NCBI GenBank assembly: GCA_033764865.1 | Contig: JANRIM010000018.1 | Location: 1-42,410 of the forward strand | Length of the DNA: 42,410 bases | Source: VFBF01 sp033764865 | GTDB taxonomy: Bacteria > Pseudomonadota > Alphaproteobacteria > Caulobacterales > Aquidulcibacteraceae | Reading direction: 5' to 3' | Made by a program: the position numbers and the translations under genes | Notes under the pieces: generated by a model | What the model saw: only the letters and a program-made list of their open reading frames with translations | The model's database searches: none | Told to the model about the DNA's origin: nothing | Shown: positions 1 to 9,117 of the stretch, piece after piece | How positions within the stretch are numbered: the first letter of the stretch is position 1 | Layout: every line of letters begins with the position of its first letter

Positions 1-164
1 CGGGCGCGGTTGAGATCGAGGCGGACAGTCATTTCGGGCGTGGCCACGAGCCGCGCGCCCGCCATGGCCGCTTCCCGCAACAGGGGCATGGCTTGCGCCC
101 GGCTGCCCTCCACGTCGACGCCGGATCGCATCTGGACCGCGGCGACCCGCAGGACCCGCGCCAT
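1..164 (-). CDS. Carbon-nitrogen hydrolase (nitrilase/omega-amidase family), N-terminal fragment
   Basis: Only the first 54 codons are inside the window; the gene continues past position 1. The N-terminus begins MARVLRVAAVQMRSG and goes on to RLVATPEM. This is the usual nitrilase-superfamily opening: a beta strand ending in AVQM, then a helix with residues resembling the catalytic glutamate context (family pattern lvvfPE, here LVATPEM with the Glu kept). The family hydrolyses nitriles or amides with a Glu-Lys-Cys triad; the Lys and Cys lie outside the window. Its ATG overlaps the glutaredoxin stop codon by one base (TGATG), so it is probably translated from the same message. Substrate cannot be judged from this fragment; omega-amidase is one possibility. 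Confidence 0.75.
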   Translation of the reverse strand, partial: MARVLRVAAVQMRSGVDVEGSRAQAMPLLREAAMAGARLVATPEMTVRLDLNRA

Positions 165-424
165 CAGGCGCCCGCCAACAGGGGGTCGAGACGCCCGTCG
201 GCCTCGAGGGCGTGCAGGTCGTCACAGCCACCGACGTGGTGATCGCCGATGAAAATCTGCGGAAAAGTGCGTCGACCGCCGGACCGGCTGACCATTTCGG
301 CCTTCTTGGCGGCGTCCATGCCGGCCTGGATCTCCGTGACGGGCGCGCCCTTCTTGGTCAGCAGCGCCATGGCGCGCGTGCAATAGGGGCAGAACATGGT
401 CGTGTAGACCGTCACGGGCTTCAT
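164..424 (-). CDS. grxC: Glutaredoxin 3 (GrxC)
   Basis: An 86-residue dithiol glutaredoxin, the normal length for bacterial GrxC. The active-site CPYC is at residues 12-15, followed by the cis-proline segment TFPQIFIG and the glutathione-binding GGCDDL loop. It reduces protein disulfides and mixed disulfides with glutathione in the cytoplasm. It lies 19 bp downstream of comF on the same strand and overlaps the nitrilase-family gene by one base, so comF-grxC-hydrolase form a likely operon. A purine-rich stretch just upstream of the ATG (GGAGAGG on the minus strand, about 8 bases away) supports this start. Confidence 0.95.
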   Translation of the reverse strand: MKPVTVYTTMFCPYCTRAMALLTKKGAPVTEIQAGMDAAKKAEMVSRSGGRRTFPQIFIGDHHVGGCDDLHALEADGRLDPLLAGA

Positions 425-443
425 CGCGGACCTCTCCTTCGGG

Positions 444-1199
444 TCATATAATCACGTCCACTGGGCGGACAACGCGCGCCAACGTCAGCACATGCACCTC
501 CCGCGCCTTGGCCCGCAGCAGCGCCCGCGTGCAGGCCTCGGCGGTGGCGCCTGTCGTGTAAACGTCATCAATCAGGATCACGATTCGCCCCGCAACCCGA
601 TCCGCCTTGCCCGGAACCGCCCGGTAAACGCCGGAGACATTGCGTCGCCGCTGGCTGGCGGTGAGGCCGTGCTGGCTTTTTCGGCGCCGCCTGCGCTCCA
701 GGGCGTCGACCAGGACTGGCCGCCCCGTGTGGGCGGCGAGCGCCTGGGCCAGCCAGGCGGACTGGTTGAAACGCCGCTCGAGCAGGCGGGTCCAGTGCAG
801 GGGCGCGGGGGCCAGCAGGTCGGCTTTCGCGAGCATGTCGCGGCCTGCGTCAGCCATCCAGACCGCGAAGGTGGCAAGGCCGTCGCGGCGTCCGCCACGC
901 TTCAGGTCGAGGATAAGGCGTCTGGAGGCATCGTCGTACGCCAGGGGCGCGCGCGCCGAGGCGAAGGGCGGCGTCCGCGCCGCGCAGGCGCCGCACACGG
1001 CGTCCGCCGCTTCGACGCCGGAAAACGGGAAGCCGCAGACGGCGCATTGCGGACCTCCCAGGAACGGCAGCAGCGACCATTGGGCCGCGTCGATCACGCC
1101 TGGCCGGTCCACGATCCGGTCCGACAGCAGGGAGCGCGGCGGCCAGATGACGTCGGCCGCCCGGGACAGAATGGAGCGTCGACCCTGACCCTCACCCAC
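444..1199 (-). CDS. comF: ComF family phosphoribosyltransferase-like protein
   Basis: A 251-residue ComF/double-zinc-ribbon protein. A Cys4 zinc site is visible at C52, C55, C69 and C72. It is followed by the type I PRTase fold with a PRPP-like loop at about residues 207-219 (VILIDDVYTTGAT). ComF proteins are linked to DNA uptake or recombination, but their biochemistry is uncertain. The start is GTG at 1199. It is kept because the segment DVIWPPRSLLS at residues 16-26 aligns with the usual ComF N-terminus. In that segment the first CxxC that most relatives have is replaced by S-LL-S, and its partner cysteines are also missing, so only one zinc site remains. The start codon is only 14 bp from the divergent methyltransferase start. 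Confidence 0.88.
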   Translation of the reverse strand: MGEGQGRRSILSRAADVIWPPRSLLSDRIVDRPGVIDAAQWSLLPFLGGPQCAVCGFPFSGVEAADAVCGACAARTPPFASARAPLAYDDASRRLILDLKRGGRRDGLATFAVWMADAGRDMLAKADLLAPAPLHWTRLLERRFNQSAWLAQALAAHTGRPVLVDALERRRRRKSQHGLTASQRRRNVSGVYRAVPGKADRVAGRIVILIDDVYTTGATAEACTRALLRAKAREVHVLTLARVVRPVDVII

Positions 1200-1213
1200 G
1201 CCATACTCCCCCG

Positions 1214-2095
1214 ATGGCCGTCGCCCCCTTCGATCCTCGCCGCGTGCGCCTTCATCGCGAACGCGCGGCGGCGTCCGGTCGCGACGCCTGGTTCCTGCAC
1301 GACCGGATCGCCGACGATCTGGCCGAGCGGCTGGAGGCGGTCAACCGGACCTTCGCGCACGTTCTGGTGCTAGGCGGCGGCCCGGCGTTCGCGAAGGCGC
1401 TGCAGCTGCGCCCCCACGCACGCGCGCGGATCGCCGGCGCCGTCGTCACCGCGGACTGGGCCGGAGCGGAAGTGCTCTGCGACCCCGAACGCCTGCCCTT
1501 CCGGGAGGAGGCGTTCGATCTCGTCGTCTCCATTCTCGCGCTCCACTGGGTCAACGACCTCCCCGGCGCGCTGATCCAGATCCGTCGCTCCCTCAAACCG
1601 GACGGCCTCTTCCTCGGCGCCCAGCTGGGCGGCCGGACCCTGCACGAGCTGCGCGGCGTGCTGCTGGCGGCGGAAGCGGAAATCCGTGGCGGGGCGGCCC
1701 TGAGAATCGCGCCCTTCGCCGATGCGCTCGACATGGCGGGTCTGCTGCAGCGGGCTGGGTTCGCTCTCCCCGTCGCAGATCGCGACACGGCGACCGTGCG
1801 CTATCGCGATCCACTCCGGCTGCTGGCCGATCTGCGCGCCATGGGCGAAACAAGCGCCCTGGCGGAGCGGGCGCCGCCGCTGACCCGCGCCACGCTGTTC
1901 CGGGCCATGGCGCTCTATCGTGAGCGCTTCTCCGCCGAGGACGGGCGCGTTCCGGCCACGTTCGAGGTCCTCACCGCCACAGGATGGAGCCCGCACGAAA
2001 GCCAGCAAAAGCCGCTTAGGCCGGGCGCGGCGCGCATGCGCCTCGCCGATGCGCTGGGGGTGCAGGAGCACAGCGCAGGCGAGAAGCCAGGCTAG
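1214..2095 (+). CDS. SAM-dependent methyltransferase fold protein, NDUFAF5/BioC-like
   Basis: A 293-residue class I SAM-methyltransferase fold protein. The SAM-binding strand and glycine loop are at about residues 48-56 (HVLVLGGGP). The acidic end of the next strand, the PFREEAFDLVVS segment and the post-IV region ALHWVND are typical of BioC/NDUFAF5. The C-terminal part (RDPLRLLADLRAMGETSA) is characteristic of the alphaproteobacterial relatives of mitochondrial NDUFAF5. In mitochondria this protein hydroxylates an arginine of a complex I subunit, so a respiratory-complex maturation role is possible but inferred. ATG 1214 is the only sensible start; no clear ribosome site precedes it. It is divergent from comF, a common alphaproteobacterial arrangement. 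Confidence 0.85.
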   Translation: MAVAPFDPRRVRLHRERAAASGRDAWFLHDRIADDLAERLEAVNRTFAHVLVLGGGPAFAKALQLRPHARARIAGAVVTADWAGAEVLCDPERLPFREEAFDLVVSILALHWVNDLPGALIQIRRSLKPDGLFLGAQLGGRTLHELRGVLLAAEAEIRGGAALRIAPFADALDMAGLLQRAGFALPVADRDTATVRYRDPLRLLADLRAMGETSALAERAPPLTRATLFRAMALYRERFSAEDGRVPATFEVLTATGWSPHESQQKPLRPGAARMRLADALGVQEHSAGEKPG

Positions 2096-2163
2096 CCGCG
2101 GAAGGGCCCGGTGGCGGACGGGCCACACCCCCAGAGACATCGCCGGCCCATGCAGGCGCCGCA

Positions 2164-2191
2164 TTGCGACGCCGTGAGACTCTGCTAAGTC
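2164..2191 (+). promoter_or_regulatory. Candidate housekeeping promoter of prs
   Basis: TTGCGAC at 2164-2170 is followed 13 bases later by GCTAAGTC at 2184-2191. This resembles the Caulobacter sigma-73 pattern (TTGACGS, 11-14 bases, GCTANAWC), with a good -10 and a partial -35. Transcription would start near 2197, leaving a leader of about 75 bases. No experimental support. Confidence 0.4.
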
Positions 2192-2229
2192 ACCGTTCTG
2201 TCACAGCGGCGGCGGGCCGGTGCGCGCCG

Positions 2230-2247
2230 GGCCGGAACGGTCCGGCC
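2230..2247 (+). promoter_or_regulatory. GC-rich hairpin in the prs leader
   Basis: GGCCGGA (2230-2236), loop ACGG, and TCCGGCC (2241-2247) form a perfect 7-bp stem, ending about 25 bases before the prs start codon. It could influence leader folding or be chance in GC-rich DNA. No purine motif or other known control element was recognised. Confidence 0.3.
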
Positions 2248-2272
2248 GGATACCGTAGGCAGGGGTGCTTCC

Positions 2273-3211
<939 letters not shown>

Positions 3212-3215
3212 AGCC

Positions 3216-4298
3216 TTACGCCGCCTCGGCCACGAACCCCTTCCACGTTTTCATGTAGCTGACGAACGCCTCCCCCAGGCCTTCGCGTCGCAGGTGATCG
3301 GCGGCGACCGGCAACGGCGCGGGCAGGAAGCCCGGATCCGCCGCCACCCGGCGCGGAAAGTCGTGATGCAGGATGGCGCCGCGCCCGATCAGCACATAGT
3401 CCAGTCCCGCCGCCATCGCCTTGGCGCAGGCCTCCCCCGTGGCGATCTTGCCCGCTGCGCCGAGGCGCACCCCGCCGCGCTCAAGATCGGTGAACCAGGA
3501 CACCAACGGGCGCTCCTTGAAGGCGTCCTCCTCCGGCGTCTTGAAGACATCCCACAGCGACAGGTCGAGATAGTCGATCAGGCCCTCCCGCATCAGGCGC
3601 TGGGCCACAGCCCGGATGTCCTCCAGCTTGAGCCCGAAGCGCTCCGGCGAGAGGCGCACGCCGAGGCTGAACCCCGGCCCGCACGTGGCGCGCACACCCT
3701 CCACGATGTCGAACAGCAGACGCGCGCGGTTTTCCGGGGATCCGCCGTAGCGATCGGTCCGCTGGTTGATCTCGGGGCTGAGGAAGGCGCACAGCAGGTA
3801 GCCGTGCGCGCCGTGCAGTTCGACGCCGTCAAACCCCGCCCGTTGGCACCGCGCCGCAGCAGCGACGAAGTCCGCCGCCACGCGCTCGACCTCCGACGAG
3901 GTGAGGGCGCGCGCGCCAGTCTCGGCGTCGTCGGACGGGCCCACCGGGGCGGTGCCGATCAGGTCGCGCGGCGCGCGGATGCCGGCATGATGCAGCTGCA
4001 CCACGGCATGGCTGCCGGCGGCGCGGATCGCATGCGCGAGCCGGGCAAGGCCCGGATGATGGCGTTCGTCATGTGCGCCAAGCTGTCCCGGGAAGCCCAC
4101 GCCCACGGCCTGCACGGACGCCGCGCAGGTCATCGTCAGGCCGAAACCGCCGGCCGCCCGCATGGTCAACCAGCGGAATTCGTCGTCGCTGAGCGTGCCG
4201 TCGGGGTGGCTTTGCAAGTTGGTGAGCGGGGCGAGCACGAAGCGGTTCTTCAGCACCGCGCCGCAGGTCAGCGGCAGAGGTTCATGCAGCGTCGTCAT
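3216..4298 (-). CDS. NADH:flavin oxidoreductase, Old Yellow Enzyme family
   Basis: A 360-residue FMN-dependent TIM-barrel enzyme. Family hallmarks are the N-terminal FVLAPLTNLQSHPDG strand, VVQLHHAG, the central GVELHGAHGYLLCAFLSPEINQRTDRYGGS block that carries FMN- and substrate-contacting residues, and the late AAGKIATGEACAKAMAAGLDYVLIGRG phosphate-binding region. Such enzymes reduce activated C=C bonds, often in xenobiotics or oxylipins; the substrate is not predictable here. The reading frame stays open far upstream, but the family begins at MTTLHEPL, so the ATG at 4298 is chosen. The upstream extension would lie antisense to the hydrolase gene. It is divergent from the alpha/beta hydrolase across a 130-bp gap. 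Confidence 0.9.
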   Translation of the reverse strand: MTTLHEPLPLTCGAVLKNRFVLAPLTNLQSHPDGTLSDDEFRWLTMRAAGGFGLTMTCAASVQAVGVGFPGQLGAHDERHHPGLARLAHAIRAAGSHAVVQLHHAGIRAPRDLIGTAPVGPSDDAETGARALTSSEVERVAADFVAAAARCQRAGFDGVELHGAHGYLLCAFLSPEINQRTDRYGGSPENRARLLFDIVEGVRATCGPGFSLGVRLSPERFGLKLEDIRAVAQRLMREGLIDYLDLSLWDVFKTPEEDAFKERPLVSWFTDLERGGVRLGAAGKIATGEACAKAMAAGLDYVLIGRGAILHHDFPRRVAADPGFLPAPLPVAADHLRREGLGEAFVSYMKTWKGFVAEAA

Positions 4299-4428
4299 GT
4301 CGATGGTCTCAGGCGAATCTGTCGAAGTCACGGCTATGGATTGCGGCGCACCATTGGCAAGGCCCGGCGCGGTTCGCAAGCTCCCCCGCCACGCTTGCCC
4401 ATTCGACGCTGCGGACATACGTAGCGGC

Positions 4429-5277
4429 ATGCGTACGGTCGCCGCCTTCGTCGCCAGCCTCCTCCTCGCCGCCTGCGCCGTCCGCGCCGAGAACGAGGCG
4501 GACGCGGACCGCTTTCCCACTTCCCGCAATTTCAGCGCCGACGTGATGACGCGCGTGAGCGTGACGGCGGGCGGCGCAACGCCCTGGAAGCTGTCGGCGC
4601 TCAATACGCCGCGCGCTGCGCCAGCGCCGTGGAAGATCGTCGTCGTCACGGGCACGCCGTCCTGGTCCGAGTACTGGGCGCCCGTGCTGGCGAAGGTGCG
4701 TCCGGATCGGGAAATGGTGGTGGCGGACCGGCCGGGATTCGCCCTGAGCGAACCGCAGACCGCAGTCACCGACATCGCCGCGCAGGCGGACGCGCTCTCC
4801 GCCCTCCTCGACGGTCCGGAAGACCAGAAGGTCGTCCTCATCGGCCAGAGCTACGGTGGGCCGATCGCCGCCCTGTTGGCCGCCCGGCATCCTCAGAAGG
4901 TCAAGGCGCTCGTGCTGGTGAGCGCGTTCTACGGCGATCGCGGGCCCACCATCCGCCGTCTCGATGCGCTGGGCTCGTTGGTGCGACCGGCCCTGCCGCG
5001 CGACATGAAGAACTCGCTGGCCGAGATCAACCGCCAGGCCCCGCAGCTGCCGGCGGCCCGCGCCGCGCTCAAGGGTCTCGCCGCGCCGGTCATCGTCCTG
5101 CACGGCGACAAGGACACCTTCATCCTGCCGGACGCCGCCGAACGGCTCGCCGCGGAGGCGGGCGCCGACTACATCGTCGCGCCGGGCGGGGACCATTTCC
5201 TGAACGCCTGCTGCGTGGACGCGGTGCTGGACGCCGTCGAGCGCGGCATCGCGTCGGCTGAGGGGGCCGCGCCCTAG
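4429..5277 (+). CDS. Alpha/beta hydrolase, predicted lipoprotein
   Basis: A 282-residue protein starting MRTVAAFVASLLLAAC, a short lipoprotein signal with lipobox LAAC and Cys16 as the lipidated residue; it is probably membrane-anchored in the periplasm. The mature part is an alpha/beta hydrolase with nucleophile elbow GQSYGG, an acidic residue in HGDKDTF and a histidine in GGDHFLN, a complete Ser-Asp-His triad. No lid-domain signature identifies a substrate. The open frame extends upstream to 4162, but that part overlaps the neighbouring gene antisense and has no family similarity. The ATG at 4429 directly precedes the signal peptide and is preferred. Pairing with the divergent Old Yellow Enzyme gene suggests shared regulation but does not show it. 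Confidence 0.85.
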   Translation: MRTVAAFVASLLLAACAVRAENEADADRFPTSRNFSADVMTRVSVTAGGATPWKLSALNTPRAAPAPWKIVVVTGTPSWSEYWAPVLAKVRPDREMVVADRPGFALSEPQTAVTDIAAQADALSALLDGPEDQKVVLIGQSYGGPIAALLAARHPQKVKALVLVSAFYGDRGPTIRRLDALGSLVRPALPRDMKNSLAEINRQAPQLPAARAALKGLAAPVIVLHGDKDTFILPDAAERLAAEAGADYIVAPGGDHFLNACCVDAVLDAVERGIASAEGAAP

Positions 5278-5337
5278 CGGCGGGCCCTTCCCATTCGACG
5301 GCCGCCTCCGCACAGTGCCGTCCGGAGGCTGAACCCC

Positions 5338-6753
5338 ATGTCCAACCGGTCTTTTCTCACCCGGCGCAAGCCCATCGACGGATCGATCGATCCCGGCCAT
5401 GCGATCCTGCGGCGCACCCTGTCATGGCCGCACCTTGTGGGCCTTGGCGTGGGCGCGATCGTGGGCACCGGCATCTACACGTTGATCGGCGTGGGCGCAG
5501 GGCTCGCGGGACCGGGCGTGATGCTGGCCTTCGTGCTGGCGGGGCTCGTATGCGTGTTCGCCGCCCTCTGTTACGCAGAGCTGGCAGCCATGATGCCGGC
5601 GGCGGGCAGCGCCTATACGTACACCTACGCCGCACTGGGGGAGTTGCTGGCCTGGATCGTGGGCTGGAGCCTCCTGCTTGAGTATTCCGTCGTGTGCAGC
5701 GCCGTCGCCGTCGGGTGGTCGGGCTACGCCGTGGGCTTCCTGGAGGGCGTGGGCGTGCAGCTGCCCGAGGCGCTCACGAAGGGGCCGCACGCCGGCGGTC
5801 TCTTCAACCTGCCCGCGGTGGCGATCATCGCCGTGGTGGCGGGGCTGCTGGCCGTGGGCACGCGCGAGAGCGCGGCGGTCAACGCGGTGCTCGTGGTGGT
5901 GAAGGTGGCGGCGCTGGCGGTATTCGTGGCGATCGCCGTGCCCGCGTTCGAACCTGCGAACTTCGAGCCGTTCCTGCCGTTCGGCCTCTACTCCGAAGAC
6001 GCCGGGGGTGCGAAGCTGGGCGTGCTGCCTGCGGCGAGCATCATCTTCTTTGCATTCTACGGCTTCGACGCCGTCTCCACCGCCGCGGAGGAAGTCAAGC
6101 GGCCGGAGCGCGACCTCGCCATTGGCATCGTCGGCTCCATGCTCATCTGCACCCTTATCTACATGGCCGTGGGCGCCGCTGCGATCGGCGCCATGCCCTA
6201 TGGCCAGTTGGCCGCCAGCGAAGAACCGCTCGCCGAAGTGATGCGGACGCTTGGCCAGCCAGGGCCTGCCGCCATCGTCGCGGGCGCGGCGGTGGTGGCG
6301 CTGCCCACGGTGATCCTTGCGTTCATGTACGGGCAGAGCCGCATCTTCTTCGTCATGGCGCGCGACGGCCTGTTGCCGCGGGCGCTCGCCACCGTGAACG
6401 CCCGCACGGGCTCGCCGCTCACCATGACCTTCGCCACTGCGATCTTCGTAGGCGCGATCGCCGGCTTCTTTCCGCTGGGAGAGATCGCGGCGCTGGCCAA
6501 CGCAGGCACGCTGGCGGCGTTCATCGCCGTGGGCGCCGCGCTTATCGTGCTGCGCCGGCGCGAGCCTGCGCGGCCCCGCCCCTTCCGCGCGCCGTGGGGC
6601 GTCCTGACGGGGCTGCTGGCCATCGCGGGCTGCGCCTATCTCTTCGCCACCCTGCCGGCCCAGACGCAGGTGTATTTCATCATCGCGCAGGCGGTCGGCC
6701 TTCTGGTCTACTTTGCGTACGGCGTGCGCAAGAGTCTCCTCCGGTCGTCCTAA
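5338..6753 (+). CDS. APC-superfamily amino acid permease (cationic amino acid transporter-like)
   Basis: A 471-residue, about 12-helix membrane transporter of the APC superfamily. It most resembles the CAT/YfnA-type group: VGLGVGAIVGTGIY in TM1, GPGVMLAFVLAGLVCVFAALCYAEL in TM2, and the PAAGSAYTY segment. These TM1 and TM2 glycine-rich unwound segments bind the amino acid backbone in the LeuT fold. It imports or exchanges amino acids across the inner membrane; specificity is not visible. GGAGG ends nine bases before the ATG and fixes the start. Its TAA stop overlaps the stop of the convergent histidine kinase gene. Confidence 0.93.
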   Translation: MSNRSFLTRRKPIDGSIDPGHAILRRTLSWPHLVGLGVGAIVGTGIYTLIGVGAGLAGPGVMLAFVLAGLVCVFAALCYAELAAMMPAAGSAYTYTYAALGELLAWIVGWSLLLEYSVVCSAVAVGWSGYAVGFLEGVGVQLPEALTKGPHAGGLFNLPAVAIIAVVAGLLAVGTRESAAVNAVLVVVKVAALAVFVAIAVPAFEPANFEPFLPFGLYSEDAGGAKLGVLPAASIIFFAFYGFDAVSTAAEEVKRPERDLAIGIVGSMLICTLIYMAVGAAAIGAMPYGQLAASEEPLAEVMRTLGQPGPAAIVAGAAVVALPTVILAFMYGQSRIFFVMARDGLLPRALATVNARTGSPLTMTFATAIFVGAIAGFFPLGEIAALANAGTLAAFIAVGAALIVLRRREPARPRPFRAPWGVLTGLLAIAGCAYLFATLPAQTQVYFIIAQAVGLLVYFAYGVRKSLLRSS

Positions 6754-8777
6754 CGGGCCGCCGTCTCGTTGACGGCATCGACAAGCGCATCCACGTCGAA
6801 GGGCTTGCGCAGCACGCGCACGTCGCCCGCCGCCGCCGCGATCGCCGCGCTGTCGGAATAGCCCGACACGATGAGCGCGCGCAGCGTGGGGTGGCGGTTG
6901 CGGGCGGCGCGGATGAGCTCGGCGCCGTTCATCCCCGGCATCGCGAAGTCCGCCACGAGCACATCGAACCGCTGCGCATCGAGCAGGGCGAGCGCCGCCG
7001 TGGCGTCCGGCGCGTCGATCACCGCAAAGCCCGCGGCCTCCAACGTATCGACGATATGGGCGCGCACGAAGGCGTCGTCATCCACCACCAGCACCCGCGC
7101 GCGGGGGCCGGGCGGCGGATCGTCGTTGCCGGGATGGGCGATCAACGGGGCGGCGGGCGCATCCACATCCGCGCGGGGCAGGCGCACATGGATCGTCGTG
7201 CCGCGGCCCGGCGCGCTGATGATTTCAACATCCCCGCCCGACTGGCGCGCCACCGCGAACACCTGCGCGAGGCCAAGCCCTGTGCCTGCGCCCGTGGGCT
7301 TGGTGGTGAAGAACGGCTCCATGGCGCGCGCGCGCACGTCCTCCGACATCCCCACCCCGGTGTCGGCGACGGCGATGTCCACGTAACGGCCGGCGGGCGC
7401 CTGCGTGGAGCCGCGCCAGTCTATCGCCTTGACCGTGATCGTGAGCGTCCCACCGCGGGGCATCGCATCGCGCGCATTCACCGCGAGGTTGATGAGCGCC
7501 AGTTCAAGCTGGCTGGCGTCGCTCAGCGCCGAGAGCCCCGGCGGCGCGACGATCTCCACGCGCACGTTCTGCCCCACCGAATGCAGCAGCAGGTCGCGAA
7601 CGCCGTCCAGCAGCCCAGCCATGTCGATGGGCGCGATCTGCATCTTCTGGCTCCGCGAGAACGCCAGCAGCTGGGAGGTGAGCTTGGCCGCGCGGCGGGC
7701 TGCTTCCAGGGCGTTGTCGAGAATGCGGTGCGTGCGCTCGTCGGCGCCGAGACGCGCGCGGATCCGCTCCAGCCCGCCGATGATGGGAGTAAGCAGGTTG
7801 TTGAAGTCGTGCGCGATCCCGCCGGTGAGCTGGCCAACCGCCTCCATCTTCTGCGCATGGCGCAGCGCATCTTCCGCGCGGCGACGGTCGGCCATGTCGC
7901 GCAGCACCAGCGCTACCAGAAGGCCCGCCAGCCCGAGTGCACCGAGGCCGCCGAGCACGGCCACCGCCAGCGACGCACCGCGCGGTAGATCGATCCGGTC
8001 GCGCGGATAGGCGACGTGCGTGGACCAGCCCGTTCTTGGAACCGTCTCGAACGTGGTGAAGGTTTGCGCGCCTTCCAGCGTCACACTGTTGTAGACCCCG
8101 CCGGGCCCCGACTGGAGCGCCGCCCGCAGGCTCTCCGAGGCGCTCTGCCCCACCCGGGATTCCGGGGCGAGCGAACGCGCGATGAAGCGCCCCTCCCTGT
8201 CCACCAGCGCCGCCACGGCCACTTTCGGCGACCACGCCTCCAGCAGCGCCTGGAAGGAGGCAGGGCTCTTGAGGATGGTCAGCGTGTAGCGAGGCGGGCC
8301 GTCTGCGGGGGCCGGGGCATGGATGGCGATGCTGGCCACGCCCCTCTCATCGACGCCCACGCCGCTGACGGTGATCGCGGACGGCGACACGGGCGGCGCA
8401 AGCGCCGGCGGTACAGCGGTGACGGCCCCGCCCGCCCGGTCCACGCCGAACAGGAGCGCGCCCGTGGCCGCGTCGCTGGCGACGATGGCGTTCCAGGAGG
8501 GGTTGGCCTCAAGCAGGCGCAGCGCATGGGCGCCGTACTCCCGCCAGGCGCCGGCCAACAGCACGGGCGAGGCCGAGACCGTGTGCACGACGCGCATGTC
8601 GGCTTCCAGCTCCGCGGCGGCGAGCGCGTTGACCATCTGCACCTGCCGGCTGGCCGTTGCGCGCAGTTCGTTCTGCGCGCCGCGCAGCGACATGACCCCG
8701 AGGATCGAGGCGAACGCGAGCGTGGGCAGGATCGCCGCGACGCCGAGAGCGATCATCGACCGCTGGAAAAACTTCAT
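6750..8777 (-). CDS. Hybrid sensor histidine kinase with C-terminal receiver domain
   Basis: A 675-residue inner-membrane hybrid kinase. A TM helix at about residues 8-30 and another at about 268-293 enclose a periplasmic sensor region of roughly 235 residues, probably a Cache-like fold. HisKA follows with phospho-acceptor H323 in GIAHDFNN. The catalytic domain has N435 (NLAVNARDA), G1 DTGVGM at 472-477, an FFTTK F-box and GTGLGL. The receiver starts near residue 561 with acidic residues at 566-568, phospho-acceptor D610 and K658. No response regulator or HPt gene is adjacent, so it acts through a distant partner. The open frame extends 19 codons upstream, but ATG 8777 begins the membrane helix and is preferred. 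It converges with the permease gene, and the stop codons overlap. Confidence 0.93.
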   Translation of the reverse strand: MKFFQRSMIALGVAAILPTLAFASILGVMSLRGAQNELRATASRQVQMVNALAAAELEADMRVVHTVSASPVLLAGAWREYGAHALRLLEANPSWNAIVASDAATGALLFGVDRAGGAVTAVPPALAPPVSPSAITVSGVGVDERGVASIAIHAPAPADGPPRYTLTILKSPASFQALLEAWSPKVAVAALVDREGRFIARSLAPESRVGQSASESLRAALQSGPGGVYNSVTLEGAQTFTTFETVPRTGWSTHVAYPRDRIDLPRGASLAVAVLGGLGALGLAGLLVALVLRDMADRRRAEDALRHAQKMEAVGQLTGGIAHDFNNLLTPIIGGLERIRARLGADERTHRILDNALEAARRAAKLTSQLLAFSRSQKMQIAPIDMAGLLDGVRDLLLHSVGQNVRVEIVAPPGLSALSDASQLELALINLAVNARDAMPRGGTLTITVKAIDWRGSTQAPAGRYVDIAVADTGVGMSEDVRARAMEPFFTTKPTGAGTGLGLAQVFAVARQSGGDVEIISAPGRGTTIHVRLPRADVDAPAAPLIAHPGNDDPPPGPRARVLVVDDDAFVRAHIVDTLEAAGFAVIDAPDATAALALLDAQRFDVLVADFAMPGMNGAELIRAARNRHPTLRALIVSGYSDSAAIAAAAGDVRVLRKPFDVDALVDAVNETAAR

Positions 8778-9117
8778 GGTCCCAATCCGCCCGCCGCCCG
8801 ACGGGCCCGCCCGGAGGCGCCCCCGCCTCCCCAAGTCCCGCCGATCAGGCCCAACAACGCCGCAAGCCGTCTCCGGTTCCCGGCGGGAACCGGTTTCGGA
8901 GCGGGGTCGCGGGCGACCCGCCTCCGGACCCTGGGCGGACGCCCGCTAAACTTCCGACGTCGCCATTGCCACCCGGCCGCGCCTCCGCTATGCACCCGCC
9001 TTCGTTTCCCGAGGTCCCGGCCCGGAAAGCCGCTCGCGCCCGCGCGGGCGGCGTTCGCATTGGCCCCCGGTCCCGGCGGAAGCAATTCAGTTCATCCGGT
9101 GCGGAAAGGGCGACACC
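8778..9117. promoter_or_regulatory. 340-bp divergent intergenic region between the histidine kinase and rplY
   Basis: This stretch holds no convincing gene. It contains a perfect 9-bp inverted repeat at 8873-8893, with a GC-rich imperfect hairpin just after it. A possible rplY promoter, TTGCCAC at 8967-8973 and GCTATG at 8988-8993 with a 14-base spacer, would give a leader of about 120 bases. A GGAAAGGG ribosome site precedes the GTG start at 9118. Confidence 0.45.
8873..8893. repeat. Perfect inverted repeat (9-bp arms, 3-base spacer)
   Basis: CCGGTTCCC (8873-8881), spacer GGC, GGGAACCGG (8885-8893). It lies about 95 bp upstream of the kinase start and 225 bp upstream of rplY. It could be an operator for a dimeric regulator or an RNA hairpin; the TTT directly after it on the plus strand is too short for a confident terminator. 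Confidence 0.55.

Noticed and set aside
4299..4841. N-terminal extension of the Old Yellow Enzyme frame by 181 codons
   Set aside because: It lies antisense to the hydrolase gene, and the enzyme family starts at MTTLHEPL.
5694..7988. A 764-codon open frame on the plus strand across the permease and histidine kinase genes
   Set aside because: It is out of frame with the permease and antisense to the kinase; the protein is almost all Arg, Gly, Ala and His.
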